Shown in pieces: positions 45,572-56,286 of a DNA stretch of 64,000 nucleotides. Position 1 is the stretch's first letter. Each line of letters begins with the position of its first letter. The position numbers and the translations under genes are program-made. The notes beneath the pieces are model-generated. The model was not told the origin of the DNA. It did not search any database and worked only from the letters and a program-made list of their open reading frames with translations. Location of the stretch: positions 3,348,001 to 3,412,000 of the forward strand of contig JBANDB010000002.1 of assembly GCA_037576215.1 (NCBI GenBank). Direction: 5' to 3'. The stretch is from Armillaria gallica. Taxonomy: Eukaryota > Basidiomycota > Agaricomycetes > Agaricales > Physalacriaceae.

Positions 45572-46455
45572 TGTTGCTTGATATCGTGTGTGTGTAGCTG
45601 GTTGATCAAAACAAGAAAAATAATGATAGCACGGCGAAGGTGGCAGAACAAACTGGGCCGACACGACAGGCGTTGCGTAGCAAGTTGGATTTGTGAAAGA
45701 AACTTTGGAAGGAATTGCCGGAAACGAACATGGCACCGTGGCACATGATCAAGACGCTGCCGCGATGCCGTGTGGCCCGTGGGGTGGCTGTTCAACTCTT
45801 TTTTTTTCGCGTAAAGGATGGAATCTGGAGATTTGTGCTTGAATATTTGAAGCCTTGAGAGATGTATTAGTATTTAATAAAATATCCTTGTAGTTGAATT
45901 TCATTAGAATACGTGATCCGTCAACTAGAACTCTCTAGTCTCCATACGGTGGAAGTCGCGTCAGAAGACTCATTAATATTTGAAAATTGAGACCAAGTCC
46001 TACTTCGCTAGAAGAACAATAAGTCTTGGAAGGTACGACCTTTTCCCACAAAATTGCGACGTTTGTGCGAGAGGTAGAGGTCTCGACACGGGTTCATCGA
46101 ACTGTCAGAGTCATTAGCGGGGTAGACCAGGTGAAGACTGGCCCCACTTCGATTACCGTAAGTACCACACCAATATAGAGGTAACATGATACGATCCCGG
46201 TCTAGAAGGGGGGCTTAGATTGGCGTTCATTTTGCAAAGCGAAGCATGCTGGATACCCCAGTTGTGCGTATTGTTATGGAGAAGATATGCCGTCCTTGCA
46301 CGTTTGTGGTAAAGAATAGGACTTAGTAGCGAGGGCGGGTTGCGATCATCAGCGCGTGGATACCCGATGACGTGATGATGTTCATACATGCGTCACCGGG
46401 CGGATACTTATAAGACTAGTGCTCGCCTGCGCACCTTGCCTTCCTCACCACCACC
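45572..46455. promoter_or_regulatory. Divergent intergenic region, RING / multi-pass membrane gene
   Basis: No gene recognised in this 880-base gap between divergent starts. CTTATAAGAC at about 46406 could serve as the TATA element for the membrane gene 50 bases downstream. A T-run lies at about 45798. Confidence 0.45.
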
Positions 46456-47469
46456 ATGGCTGACCACTCTTGGAAAGACGGCATCCTGCTCAAGGTCTGT
46501 TCCCTTGCTCAAAATTATGTTCCATCTTAACACAATACCAGATTGTCAATGTGCTCTCTTACTTTCTCTTCTTGGGCTCCAACATCTACACCGTTGCTGC
46601 GCCCTCAGACATCTACTACACCGGCAAGGAAACATACATTACGCCGGCGCCTTGGGCTTTTTTGATTTGGTACAACGTCTTTCAGGGTCTATTGACTTCT
46701 TACTCATTGCACGTTCGTCTTTAGGTCCCTCATTCACCTCCTTCTCCTGGGAACCATCATCTACCAATTCTTCCCCGGAGGCAAGCAGGTCATCATCGAT
46801 GGAGTCTCTTGGCGTTTCCCTCTCCTCGCTGTCCTCAATGCCATCTACGTCAACGTCTGGGCAAGCCATCATTATATCGTCGGTCCGTCTCAACCCATAA
46901 CTCCGTGTTTACTGCACTAACCAACGTGTCTTTTAGCCTTCATCTTCGCCCTCTTTGTATCCTCCGCTGTAACTCACATCTATTACATTGTCAAGAAGCA
47001 TCACTCGCCCCAGTCGTCGGCTGACGAGATCTTCGTTCACTTGCCATTCTCCTTGTACCATGGATGGACCACAGTCTTGGTCATTTTGACCGCCTTTGAA
47101 GCTTTCGGTGTCAATGCGCTCGACCACAAGGCAGGAATTTGGACCAAAGTCTTCGTCTTCCTTGGACTGTAAGCAGTTTTACTTGTGTGCACCCACTCGT
47201 ATTTATCTTTTACATGAAGGTTCTTCTTGGAGGGCACCGCCGCGACATATGCGTTCTCGACTCCAGAAGGAGACCTCCCGGCATCTGTTGCTATTGCATG
47301 GTCATTGTTCGCCATTTTTGCTCACCAAACATCATCGGGTTTCGTTCACTGGTCTTCACTCGCGTTCTCAATTTTAGCCCTCGTCTGGGTCGTCAAGGGC
47401 GCTGCCGGCCTTTGCGGAAGGGCCAGAAGCGGTGTTGTTAGGCTTGAAGACCCTGAGAGGCTCCCTTAA
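46456..47469 (+). CDS. Multi-pass membrane protein, DUF1774/TspO-like
   Basis: Integral membrane protein of about 260 residues with seven or eight hydrophobic segments, close to the fungal DUF1774 group and reminiscent of TspO-type folds. ATG 46456 gives [13 protein letters not shown], then [60 protein letters not shown] and [20 protein letters not shown]. Next come [60 protein letters not shown] and [19 protein letters not shown]. The aromatic-rich AFLIW and W-containing loops resemble TspO. Four short GT-AG introns join in phase. Function unknown; an intact gene. Confidence 0.75.
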
Positions 47470-47681
47470 TTCCTGGAACCACCTAAGTATGTCTGCGGGG
47501 GAAAGCGAAAAAGTACTTGTCACACCGTTGAACCATTTTACCTTTGGATAGTCTTGATCTTCCTGTAACATATATATCCATTTTGAATAACGTTTCCTAT
47601 GTTGAACACCATTGTGTCGGTGCAAAGCAGGGTTGAACAGTTGTACAGAGACGTAGGTTGAAACTATAAACACACAGAAGG

Positions 47682-48560
47682 TTATACGAAAACTGCCTTG
47701 TTTTCCTTTCCCTGCCGTTTCGCGGGACTATCTATCTTGTTCTGAATCATGCGAAATCCTTCCCACTTCAAGGCTCCATTGAAAGCTGTGACCATCAAAG
47801 GGTGTCTGCGTTGGTTGGGCGAAGAGGCGTTTCGCTTCTTACGTGCTGGAGATGGAGAAGGCAAAGGCTGAATGTGAATCTTCGGAGTCAGACCAACTTT
47901 GGTATGAGGCTGCAGCATAGAAAAGCGCGTCACAGGAAGTAGGGCCGAAGGTTTTCTGTCAGAAAGAGGCAGCGCCTCTGGATGCAAGCCGACGATTTCT
48001 TCCGCAAGGTTCCACCAGTCTGCCTCGAGAAACTGAGCACGCCAGACAGAAAGAGCGGGTGACTGCAAGTCTTCTAAGCCGTGCCAGGACGAAGAGGTTT
48101 TGCGGGAGAGAAGTGGCGGTGAGCTAGGTTCTGTTCGAAGAACCGGCTGCAAATCGCGACGATGTTCGACAGGGTGTACTTGATGTGGTTTCGGTATGCT
48201 CTTGTGAACCGCAAATGGGTATGGATGCACAGCCTGTGGATCGCCTGGTTAGAATCATGCAAAAGTGACAAATTTGCTTGCCTCTGAGTCGACACGCTTT
48301 CGTTTTCTTTACTGCACCGGAGAAGGAACCATGATGCGAGGGCGAGGGCGGAAATGAGACATGCTAGGATGATGACCAAGGAGATTTTTTGTGCTGAGAG
48401 CGAGGGTAAAGAGTGGAAGACATAAGGATCGTGAATAGTAGTAGTAGGTGAAGATGGTAGTGGTACGGAAGCAAGAGCGAGCGAGCCAATGACATCCCGA
48501 TCGGCTGTTTGTGTCCTTGATGCATATCGCGGCATAAACAAGAGACCGATGGGTAGTGAC
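47682..48560 (-). CDS. Unknown one-pass membrane protein, founder of duplicated unit
   Basis: Not assigned to a family. ATG 48560 gives MSLPIGLLFMPRYAS, a Ser/Pro-rich luminal or extracellular stretch, then a clear membrane helix KISLVIILACLISALALASW. An intron from GTGTCG (after KENES) to CCACAG, with a CTAAC branch site, joins AVHPYPFAVHKSIPK. The cytosolic part is basic and Pro/Ser-rich, with SVWRAQFLEADWWNLAEEIV, LPSPSPARKKRNASSPNQRR and an ending of RQGKENKAVFV. It resembles a small receptor-like or scaffold protein. Broken copies of this gene lie at 55440-55715 and 57720-58560, showing that it belongs to a repeated segment. Confidence 0.62.
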
Positions 48561-48949
48561 ATAATTACGGTACAAGTAATGGTCGAGGAGATAAGCAAGT
48601 AGTTCAACGTTCACGTTCAACGTCGATGCTCGTCTATGTTAGCGAGATTTGGAAGGCGGCCCGGATAGGAAATGCCAAGACTTTCGGAGGGGAAAGCCAA
48701 GCACAAGCAAATCCTGGGTCTTCCCTCATCCTTGACGTCTGTCAGGGCCCGACGCATCCAGCAACGGCCTTGCGAACGTTGTCGACCAGGGGACACAGGA
48801 CCGCCATCTCCCCAGGGCCTTCAAATACCTCACCTCACCCTCAAGACCGCATTCACGACTCTTCACGATTACGATTTATCTTCACGAATTCACAGCTATT
48901 TATCAATATATAACTTACCACCCAGTCTGTATCAATATACCTCAAACCT
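48561..48949. promoter_or_regulatory. Divergent promoter region of the duplicated unit
   Basis: Between the one-pass membrane gene (-) and the TMEM184-like gene (+). Diverged copies of pieces of this region occur at about 59455-59480 (GGCGGCCCGGA) and 59630-59690 (CGACTAGGGGACACAG), so the promoter was duplicated with the genes. Confidence 0.55.
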
Positions 48950-51900
48950 ATGGCGGACATAGAGAACGGAAGATGCCACAAAGAAGAGGCAGAGAGCGGT
49001 CCCTCCCTTCTTCAAAACGGCGATCTTGTGTTTCAAGGTACGCTCTTTATTGTGTATCCTGTATCAATAACTAACCAAGGAGGACTATTAGCGCACCATG
49101 TAGGATGGATTGTCGCAACATCTTTCACTCTTGTTGCGATGGCGACTTCCTTTTGGCTCATCATCAAGCATCTTCAGTGGTATACGAATGTGCGTTGTCT
49201 CAAATGCTATTGTGTCAATGCTAACTGGCATTATTCAGAAACGTGAACAACGCTGTTCGTAACCCACTACGTTCGACACCTCCAGCCTACTGACGTCTCT
49301 TCAGATATCGTCCGTATCCTCCTTCTCGTGCCTATTTACGCTGTCATCAGCCTTGCTTCATACTTCTTCTGGGTAAGTTCTCTTTCATCCGGTGCCGTGT
49401 GTCCGCTGAGCGCTTCTCAGAATCACTCCACGCCCCTACTTTTAGTCCGCGATTGCTACGAGTCCACTGTACTCACCTCGTTCTTCTACCTACTGCTAAA
49501 CTATCTATCACCCGACCCTGATGAGCAGAGGGCGATATTCATGAAGGCCGGTCTCTCTCGCGAGGCTGATGCTAAAGCCCGGTTGGCGAGGGAGGAGCCG
49601 AAGAAATGGGTCTTTCCTCTTGGGTCAGTCAAGTGGAAACCTAGCGTAAGTTTCATTCCTTTATCGACGCTACCTTGCATTTACCGTGTTATTAGGACGG
49701 TCTGTACTTCCTACAATGGATGAAATGGGGTGTCCTCCAGTATTGTGTTGTTCGACCACTGTAGGTTCTATTGCATCTTTCATCCGGTTGATATCTACGG
49801 GTGACATAGGACTACTCTCGCCGCCGTTATTCTGGATTATATGGGACTGTATTGTGAAGAATCGTATGGATTAGGTTGGGGCCATATCTATGTATGTGCT
49901 TTCCCTATATGACGTATCTACCGAGTTCTGAATGCTATCGTAGATCGTCATCATCGTCTCCATCTCCGTCACGATTGCCATGTACTGTTTGATTCAGCTG
50001 TATGTTTCTGTAGCTGAGGTATTAAGACCCCATCGGCCCCTTCTTAAGCTCTTCGCCGTCAAGGCCGTCGGTGCGTGTAACTCATATGCCAGCATTTGCG
50101 ATACTGACGCGCTCTGAATTCTAGTGTTCCTCACATTCTGGCAAGCAACATTCTTGTCCGTTTTGACTATGTTTGGTGTCGTCAAAAATGTGGGTCATGC
50201 CTGGGCAAAGTATGTTTACCTCACTAACACAAATGCAGACAAAGTACATGACTGCTGCTGACATCAACATCGGTATTGGTGCGCTACTGGAGACTTTTGA
50301 GATGATGTGCGTATCATTGTAGTCTTCCTAATCTCTGTACTAAGATGCTTTTAGGCTTTTCGGCTTCTTGCATATTCGAGCGTTCACATACAAAGACTAC
50401 CGACCTTTCCACGATCCTGAGTCCAAGGATCCTCCTCCCTCTCGCACCCCAATATTGCGTTCCCTAGGTCACGCCATGGATTTCCGAGAAACGTTCCGAG
50501 AAATATGGCAAGGCTGTGTGTACATGTGGGCTAAGATGCGGGGACGAGAGCCAAAGCATGATGAAGGCGCTAAGCGAATTGCTCATTATGAGAGTGCGTT
50601 TGGTAAGGCCCGCAAGTCACATCTGAACGGACCCAAGAGTGCTTTCACCGATAGGAAACGTGCATATGATGCCGAAAAGCTGGAGACGCATGCGGCCACG
50701 TTCCCCGCTGTGCACATTGATGTTGACGAACGCGTTGACGTTGGCGGACAACGCCAGTGGTTGGGTCTTGGCAATGATTATGGCTATGGTATTCGCAGGG
50801 ATAGGAGCGATAGCCTGGAAGTCCAGATCGAACGAGAGCTGGAGCGAAGAGGCTACGGATCTCGCAAGTCATTTCGCGTTTTGTTTCAAGCCGTGTTTTC
50901 TCAACTCTTGAACAGATATTCCTGGTAGAGGACACATCAAGGCGGTTCCAACTGAGGGCGAACCTGTGGGAGATCATAGGCAGCAGCGCTCTTGGTGGCG
51001 GTCAGTCTATAACCGGGTATCTCAATCCGGGCAAGATGTTGACGAAGAGGAGGTTCCTTCAAGACGCCTTTCAAAGCGCAAGAGTAAATCCAAACGTTCT
51101 CGTCGACATTCTAAGGACGTAGATGCGGATCGTAGCTTGTTGCATGATCCCAACAATTTTGAAGACCCGCCTCCTCCGAGCTTGATTCGTAAAAGTCGTG
51201 GCCAGGATCAATACTCGTGGAATCAAGATAGTGCTTACTATATACCTGGGGAGCGTGGCACTGCACCTCATGAGGATATGTTGGCGCCCTTGTCTGTTTT
51301 CTTGGAGCACAGAAGTTCTCATGTCCAGAGGAAACAGCAGAGACACGTGTCATCCTCTGGAACTTCCAAATCTCACACCAATTCGCGTCGCACCGATTCT
51401 AACAGTGCTCGACAGGTCTCGGCTCCTTCTAAACACCCGCCCCCCGTTCATCTCACTCGTTCTGACAGCCTTTTCGGTCGTGTTTTCCCTCCTAGTACGG
51501 ATCATGCAACTTCGGTCAGACATGTCCCTGCGACGTACGAAGCCAATGTGTACGATATTGGTCTTGCTGGCGAGCGAAGCACGTTGCACGCAAAAGTAGA
51601 TGTTGGTGCACAATTAACAACCAATGCAACTGCGGGCATTCCTGTGGAGATCGTAGATCCTACATTCGAAGTTTCTGATGATAGAATGACTGGCACTCAA
51701 CGGTCGCACGAACGAGAGTCTGCTATTCATCGTCCCAAGTTGCATGTTGACACTAGTGTCAACGAGACGAATAATACTGAACTTATCTATATCAGTCCGG
51801 ACGCTATGGAACAGCCGACCAGTCCGCAACCTTCCCGAGGTCTTCGCCGTAGTTCCGCACAAGTCTACTCTCCGTCCGAGGTGGCTGCCCGACGACAGCA

Positions 51901-52234
51901 GCGTCGCACTTCTACGCCATCGCGGCACGCTGCGAATCATACATACATCCCACAGCCATCTAATCGGCCATATCCCGACTATAGGTTGCTAGAATACCGA
52001 CCTACATCCAGCACGAATCCTGTCGCTCACTATTCAGACGACAACCTGGGCAGCAACATCACTCAGCCCTCTCATTCGGAGACTCTGGATGCTGAAAAAT
52101 ATCCAAAGAGAACGCACTTGAGTGGTTTGCCGCTTCGTTCTTTTGCCCCTCCAGATCGCGGCGGTGGTACCCAATATCCACCCAGTGGTTCGGAATTCTC
52201 CCGTCCCTCACAAGCACATGACCCTACATCTTGA
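48950..52234 (+). CDS. TMEM184 / organic solute transporter Ost-alpha family (DUF300) with long polar tail
   Basis: Seven-pass membrane protein of the TMEM184/Ost-alpha family (PF03619), linked to solute or steroid transport and, in fungi, vacuolar roles. ATG 48950. Core: HHVGWIVATSFTLVAMATSF, RILLLVPIYAVISLASYFFW, VRDCYESTVLTSFFYLLLNY, LSPDPDEQRAIFMKAGL, DGLYFLQWMKWGVLQYCVVR, TTLAAVILDYMGLYCEESYG, CLIQLYVSVAEVLRPHRPLL, LKLFAVKAVVFLTFWQATFL and a last helix near GALLETFEMMLFGFLHIRAF. The long C-terminal tail (about 50500-52234) is basic and low-complexity (RRLSKRKSKSKRSRRHSK), probably disordered. Introns join in phase up to about 50870. There, no canonical acceptor restores the frame of the tail (IPGRGHIKAV...); a one-base slip or unrecognised intron is likely. 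Upstream member of the duplicated unit. Confidence 0.9.
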
Positions 52235-53753
52235 CGATCTTTCATGATTGATGATGCACAATTTACGATAATGACTCTTGTACATATTGATGACCTACTT
52301 GCACACTATATTCTTATTCGGTTTTTATCTCACTTTGCAGTATGTACCTATTCCGCTTCGTCATGGATCCCTGTGGAGGTGGGATAGACGCGATACTCAC
52401 TGACTCGAACCTACTGTGAATAGAGTTTGTAATCGGATCCCAAACTTAGAAGCCGTTGTAATTCTTGCGTCGATGGGAACTTTGTGGAAGTATAAAGCAC
52501 CATGATGTAGTCACTGGTCTCAGAGTATTTTCCAATCAATGGCGCTTATCTGAATGTATCGATAACGTACATTCTATGCCCTGCCCTGCCCTGCCCAATA
52601 CGCAGGGGTACCGTTGACTCCGGTCACTGTCAAGCAGTAGGCATGGCACCAGTGCTGCGACTAAAAATAACTTCAATCGCAACCCATCTCTCACTGAAAC
52701 AGTACTGATTATTGATCTGGACTTTGCAACGTTGAGCGCTGAGCGCTGAGCACTGAGCATCAGTCGAACGTGTGAGGCAACGCTCATAAGATTAATCTAG
52801 AGCCATTCGGAGTTTCTCGTGTAAGCACGAGACTAGGCTGTCTCCGAGTTTGGCAAGCCCTTTCAAGAGCCAAATACCTTGTCTTGCTGGCCGGCAGTTC
52901 ATCAGATGTCCATCTGGAAAACGCGTTCCTACCGATACTTTTATTCGTGGCGGTTGATATTTCTATTGGAGTAGTTTTGGGTCGTCGAGTTACCACAGTT
53001 CGACCAGCTTCAAGTGGAGCGGGACGGCGGTGCGTCTAGTATACCCTAGTGAAATCCGAGATGGCAGGAATTCCAGGTGCTGTGGAAATGCCTAGGTAGG
53101 GGTTGATGTAGGATGATCTGGTAGGGGTTGATGTAGGATGATCTGGTATATAAACCGTCACAGCTGGGTGGCGACTATTTTGGAGAATCAAAATCCGGCA
53201 ATCTCCCATGGCCAGCTGCGGCTGTGCATGTGGGCGCATGTGAGCGCTTGAGCAGTTGATCATTGCGAGCGCACCGAGTAGAACTTTTGGCTCACATGTG
53301 AGATACCAGTCCGGTGCGGTGTGCCAAACAACTGCAAACGGTTCTCCGATAACTTTTTTTCGCGTCGTCTTCGCCATCCTGGCTCATATCTCTTCCGTTT
53401 CTTCTCATATCGCTTTGAGACTCGATGTTTTTGTTTTTACGCGTACAAAGAGTGTTTATGTTGCTTTTTGACGGGTGAAAGTGGGTATGTCATCGTCTTT
53501 CCGTTTCCTTGTTGCTGCCGGCCTTGGCTTGGATTTACCGGAGGTACCGCCTACACCCAAAAGTCAAATATACACATTGTGCTTGTCTGCGCTCGCAAAA
53601 TGTGGGTACTCTCACGGTCCATATTAATGCAAACTTGAAACTCATGATGGTCAGCTATCTGTTCTGTATGTTTCGATACGTAACACGATCACTTTTCTTT
53701 GACCCGGAGAATTCCCGGTTCCTACTATTTAAACATCGATTCTATTTCGCACA
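52235..53753. other. Non-coding part of duplicated unit, with 26-base tandem repeat
   Basis: No intact gene. Segments here are repeated, diverged, in later units: around 52640-52990 vs 55790-56010 and around 53320-53520 vs 61000-61180. CCCTGCCCTGCCCTGCCC occurs at about 52576. Near 53098-53150 a 26-base unit (GTAGGGGTTGATGTAGGATG plus ATCTG) is repeated twice next to TATATAAA. The latter could be the TATA region of the 7TM gene downstream or of an unannotated transcript. Confidence 0.5.
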
Positions 53754-55032
53754 ATGCAAAGTGAGAACGATCATCCATTCATGCAGCTCGAGTTTGTCGA
53801 TCCAACGTTGACGTCCGACTCTAAGATCTCCCTATGCCTGTACGCCGCTACTCTCGGAGTGAGTCTACTACATTCTTTCCCAATCGTTCTCTCACAAATG
53901 CGAGTAGGGCTATCTCTGGGACGTCGCAATTAACCTGGAAAATGATTACCAGTTACTCTTCAAGCACAGAATTAGGTATCCGACTGTGATTTACTATATG
54001 TCTAGGTTCAAATGTCCATCTTCTTCGTTAGCGCAGATTATTGATTATTTTTACGTGGTAGGGTTTTCACCCTGGCTTATATCCTCTCCACTTTCACATA
54101 CAGAGGTAAGTAGTTTGTTATCTTAGACTTAAATTCATTCTGTTGAACCGACTTGTTGGGCAGTAACCGATATTCCCAATTGTGATACCGCTCAGCTTGC
54201 CTTGGGAATATGCAACGTCCTTTCCCAGACTTTCACGTCCTTTCTTTTCTTCCTCCGTGTCACGGCAGTATGGCACAAAAACCAATGCATTTTCTTCTTC
54301 TTCACTATTCTCTGGTTCGGGGTAATCGCAGGCGCAATCACTGTTCCCGTCGGCATTCGTAGCGCACACATCGGAACGACACAGCAGTGCATCAACGTTT
54401 GGGTCCCTGAATATGCCCAATTGTCCGTTATAATGCCTCTCATCTTCGACAGTTGCACGTTTGTTGCTATTACCTACTGTATCCTCTTGTATTCTTGCGT
54501 CGAGGAAACTGCTCGCGGACGTTTGCGTGCTTTCTTTGGGAGAGGTGTTCCCATTATTTCCCGGAATCTCCTTCTCGGCGGACAGCAATATTATCTGTAC
54601 GCTTTTACTTTCTTTGCTGTTCTACGACCGTCTCACCTGAAGTATATGTACAGTGTTGCTGTATGTGCAAATGCTGTTTGCCTCATTCTTGTCCTTGTAC
54701 CTGGTCTCTCAGCAGTGTATCGCGCAATGTGCACCATTCCAACCCTTGCTATCATCAATGCTATGGCGTGCATTGTTTTCCGAAAAATAAAATTCGGACT
54801 TATGACGCCAGACGGGACAGTGATGGCACAGTTAAGCACATTCCACGCTTCCTCCGGTCCAGCTGGCACTACCACTCTCCATCGATCAATCCCGATTCAC
54901 TACCAGCCAAGCCACGCAGACAGTGGCTCACCGACATTTGATACTGAGTACCAGAAATCAAAGAGTGTGGGGACGGGGCTTCAAGCTCCAACCGTTGGAG
55001 GTGCGAATGATGCAGGAAACGGCGCGGTATGA
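53754..55032 (+). CDS. Agaricomycete 7TM protein, paralogue 1
   Basis: Member of a large, uncharacterised agaricomycete family of seven-helix proteins. ATG 53754 gives MQSENDHPFMQLEFVDPTLT, then LWDVAINLENDYQLLFKHRI, RYPTVIYYMSR, FTLAYILSTFTYR, QLALGICNVLSQTFTSFLFF and LRVTAVWHKN. The long last exon (54175-55032) holds WFGVIAGAITVPVGIRSAHI, CILLYSCVEETARGRLRAFF, GRGVPIISRNLLLGGQQYYL and MACIVFRKIKFGLMTPDGT. Four introns join in phase. The predicted C-terminus ends in TGLQAPTVGGANDAGNGAV. A seven-base insertion (GCTCCAA) at about 54985 shifts it off the ancestral tail (LEVRMMQETARYDDD...), which is still readable in another frame, as in paralogue 2. About 90 percent similar to paralogue 2 at 56287. 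Function unknown; receptor-like topology. Confidence 0.85.
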
Positions 55033-55170
55033 TGACGATTTTCCTGTCAAGTCTTCTCCTCTTTAATTTTAGGTCGGTCTTTTCTGAAGCCTCTTGCCTG
55101 TTTTTTTAGTGTTTTCACTATTCGTCACTGGAATTTAGATGTAGTATATGCTTCTACTTACTAGACTGCT

Positions 55171-55221
55171 GTCGCGTCGGTGTTCCGAGTTCGACAGGGT
55201 GACTCGGAACACCGACGCGAC
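55171..55221. repeat. Perfect 20-base inverted repeat (hairpin)
   Basis: Arms GTCGCGTCGGTGTTCCGAGT (55171-55190) and its exact reverse complement (55202-55221) flank an 11-base loop. It lies 140 bases downstream of the 7TM paralogue 1 stop codon, and partial pairing continues outwards. It could be a transcription-end hairpin or a foldback mobile element. It is absent after paralogue 2. Confidence 0.9.
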
Positions 55222-55439
55222 GGTCTGTAAGTACTTTCGTGTTGAGGATTATGGTTTCACAGCCACTGGGCCGACGGCGTAGCCGTCTTTTGTTTTACAT
55301 TATTTTGATTTTCGTATCGATCACAACCGTTTCTTGGCTTCGTACCACCACCACCTACGTATCTGTCCACCAATATACGTTCGTTCGAGCCATCTCCATC
55401 ACGTCCTTTGTGCCTGCCGACGTCTATTCCCGACATTTC
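55222..55439. other. Intergenic spacer
   Basis: A 75-codon plus-strand frame here (55239-55466) has a hydrophobic N-terminus but no recognised family. Nothing else seen. Confidence 0.3.
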
Positions 55440-55715
55440 GGATGTAGTTTCGGTATGCTCTCATGAACTGCACACGCATATGGGTGCACGGACAATGACT
55501 ATATGTGAATAGCCTGGTTACAATCACGCAAAAAATCAAAAATGCGAATTTGCTTTGCCTCTGGTTCGACAAGCTTTCGTTTTCTTGCTGGACAGAGAAC
55601 GAACCATGATGCGAAAGCGATGACTGGAATGAGACACGCTAAGATAACGACCAAGGAGTTTTTGTGTTTTGAAAGCGAGGGTAAAGAGTGGAAGACGTAA
55701 GCATCGGAATGATCA
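55440..55715 (-). pseudogene. Fragment of the one-pass membrane gene (unit 2)
   Basis: Diverged copy of the 48180-48430 part of the one-pass membrane gene: the GTAGTTTCGGTATGCTC, TTTCGTTTTCTTGCTGGACA and GAGGGTAAAGAGTGGAAGAC landmarks follow the same order and spacing. Only the exon 1/intron/exon 2 start region remains; the rest is missing and frames are broken. Confidence 0.75.
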
Positions 55716-56286
55716 TTTCTACTTCCTTTTGGTGAATGACATCATCCCGCGCGTGCGCGCAACCCTCGTTACTCAACCGTTACTTACCCATCACAACCTC
55801 AATTGCAACCCATCTCTCATGAATCAGTAGTTTTGGGTCTGGATGTTGGGCATCAGCCGAGAGTCTGAGGCAACACAAATACTCAGACCGGCAGAACCTG
55901 TTCGCCCATCAGATGGCCATCTGGAAAAGCGTTGCTGATACCGATAACCACGGCGGTTATTGTTTCCGGTGGAGTAATTTGGGGTCGTCGAGTTGCGGCA
56001 GTTCGACCAGCTTCAAGGGGGATTATGAATTCGCGGGAAGGCGGAGCATGCGGTATATCCTACTAGAGGCTGATTCTGTGGAATGCCTAGGCAAGCATTA
56101 TCGCGGGATGCTCTGGTATATAGGTAAGTTTGTCTTCCGCGTTTGATCAAAAACCATGATGATCGGCCAGCTGTTCTGTAGGTTTCGGTAACACGGTCAC
56201 TTTCTTTGACCCGGACAATTCCTGATACCTTTTAAACAAGTTCCCGCAATGTGGGGTGGGATGGTCATTCATTCCTGCAAATTATC
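55716..56286. other. 5' region of 7TM paralogue 2 (duplicated)
   Basis: Copy of the region upstream of paralogue 1: CAACCCATCTCTCA (55807 vs 52681), AGATGGCCATCTGGAAA (55911 vs 52902) and GTCGTCGAGTTGCGGCAG (55984 vs 52981). The TMEM184 gene that precedes paralogue 1 is missing here. Confidence 0.55.

Noticed and set aside
48230..48330. GC-AG intron in the one-pass membrane gene
   Set aside because: A GCAAGC donor would put the second exon in the wrong frame. A GT donor (GTGTCG) slightly upstream, with a CTAAC branch site and the same acceptor, joins the frames in phase.
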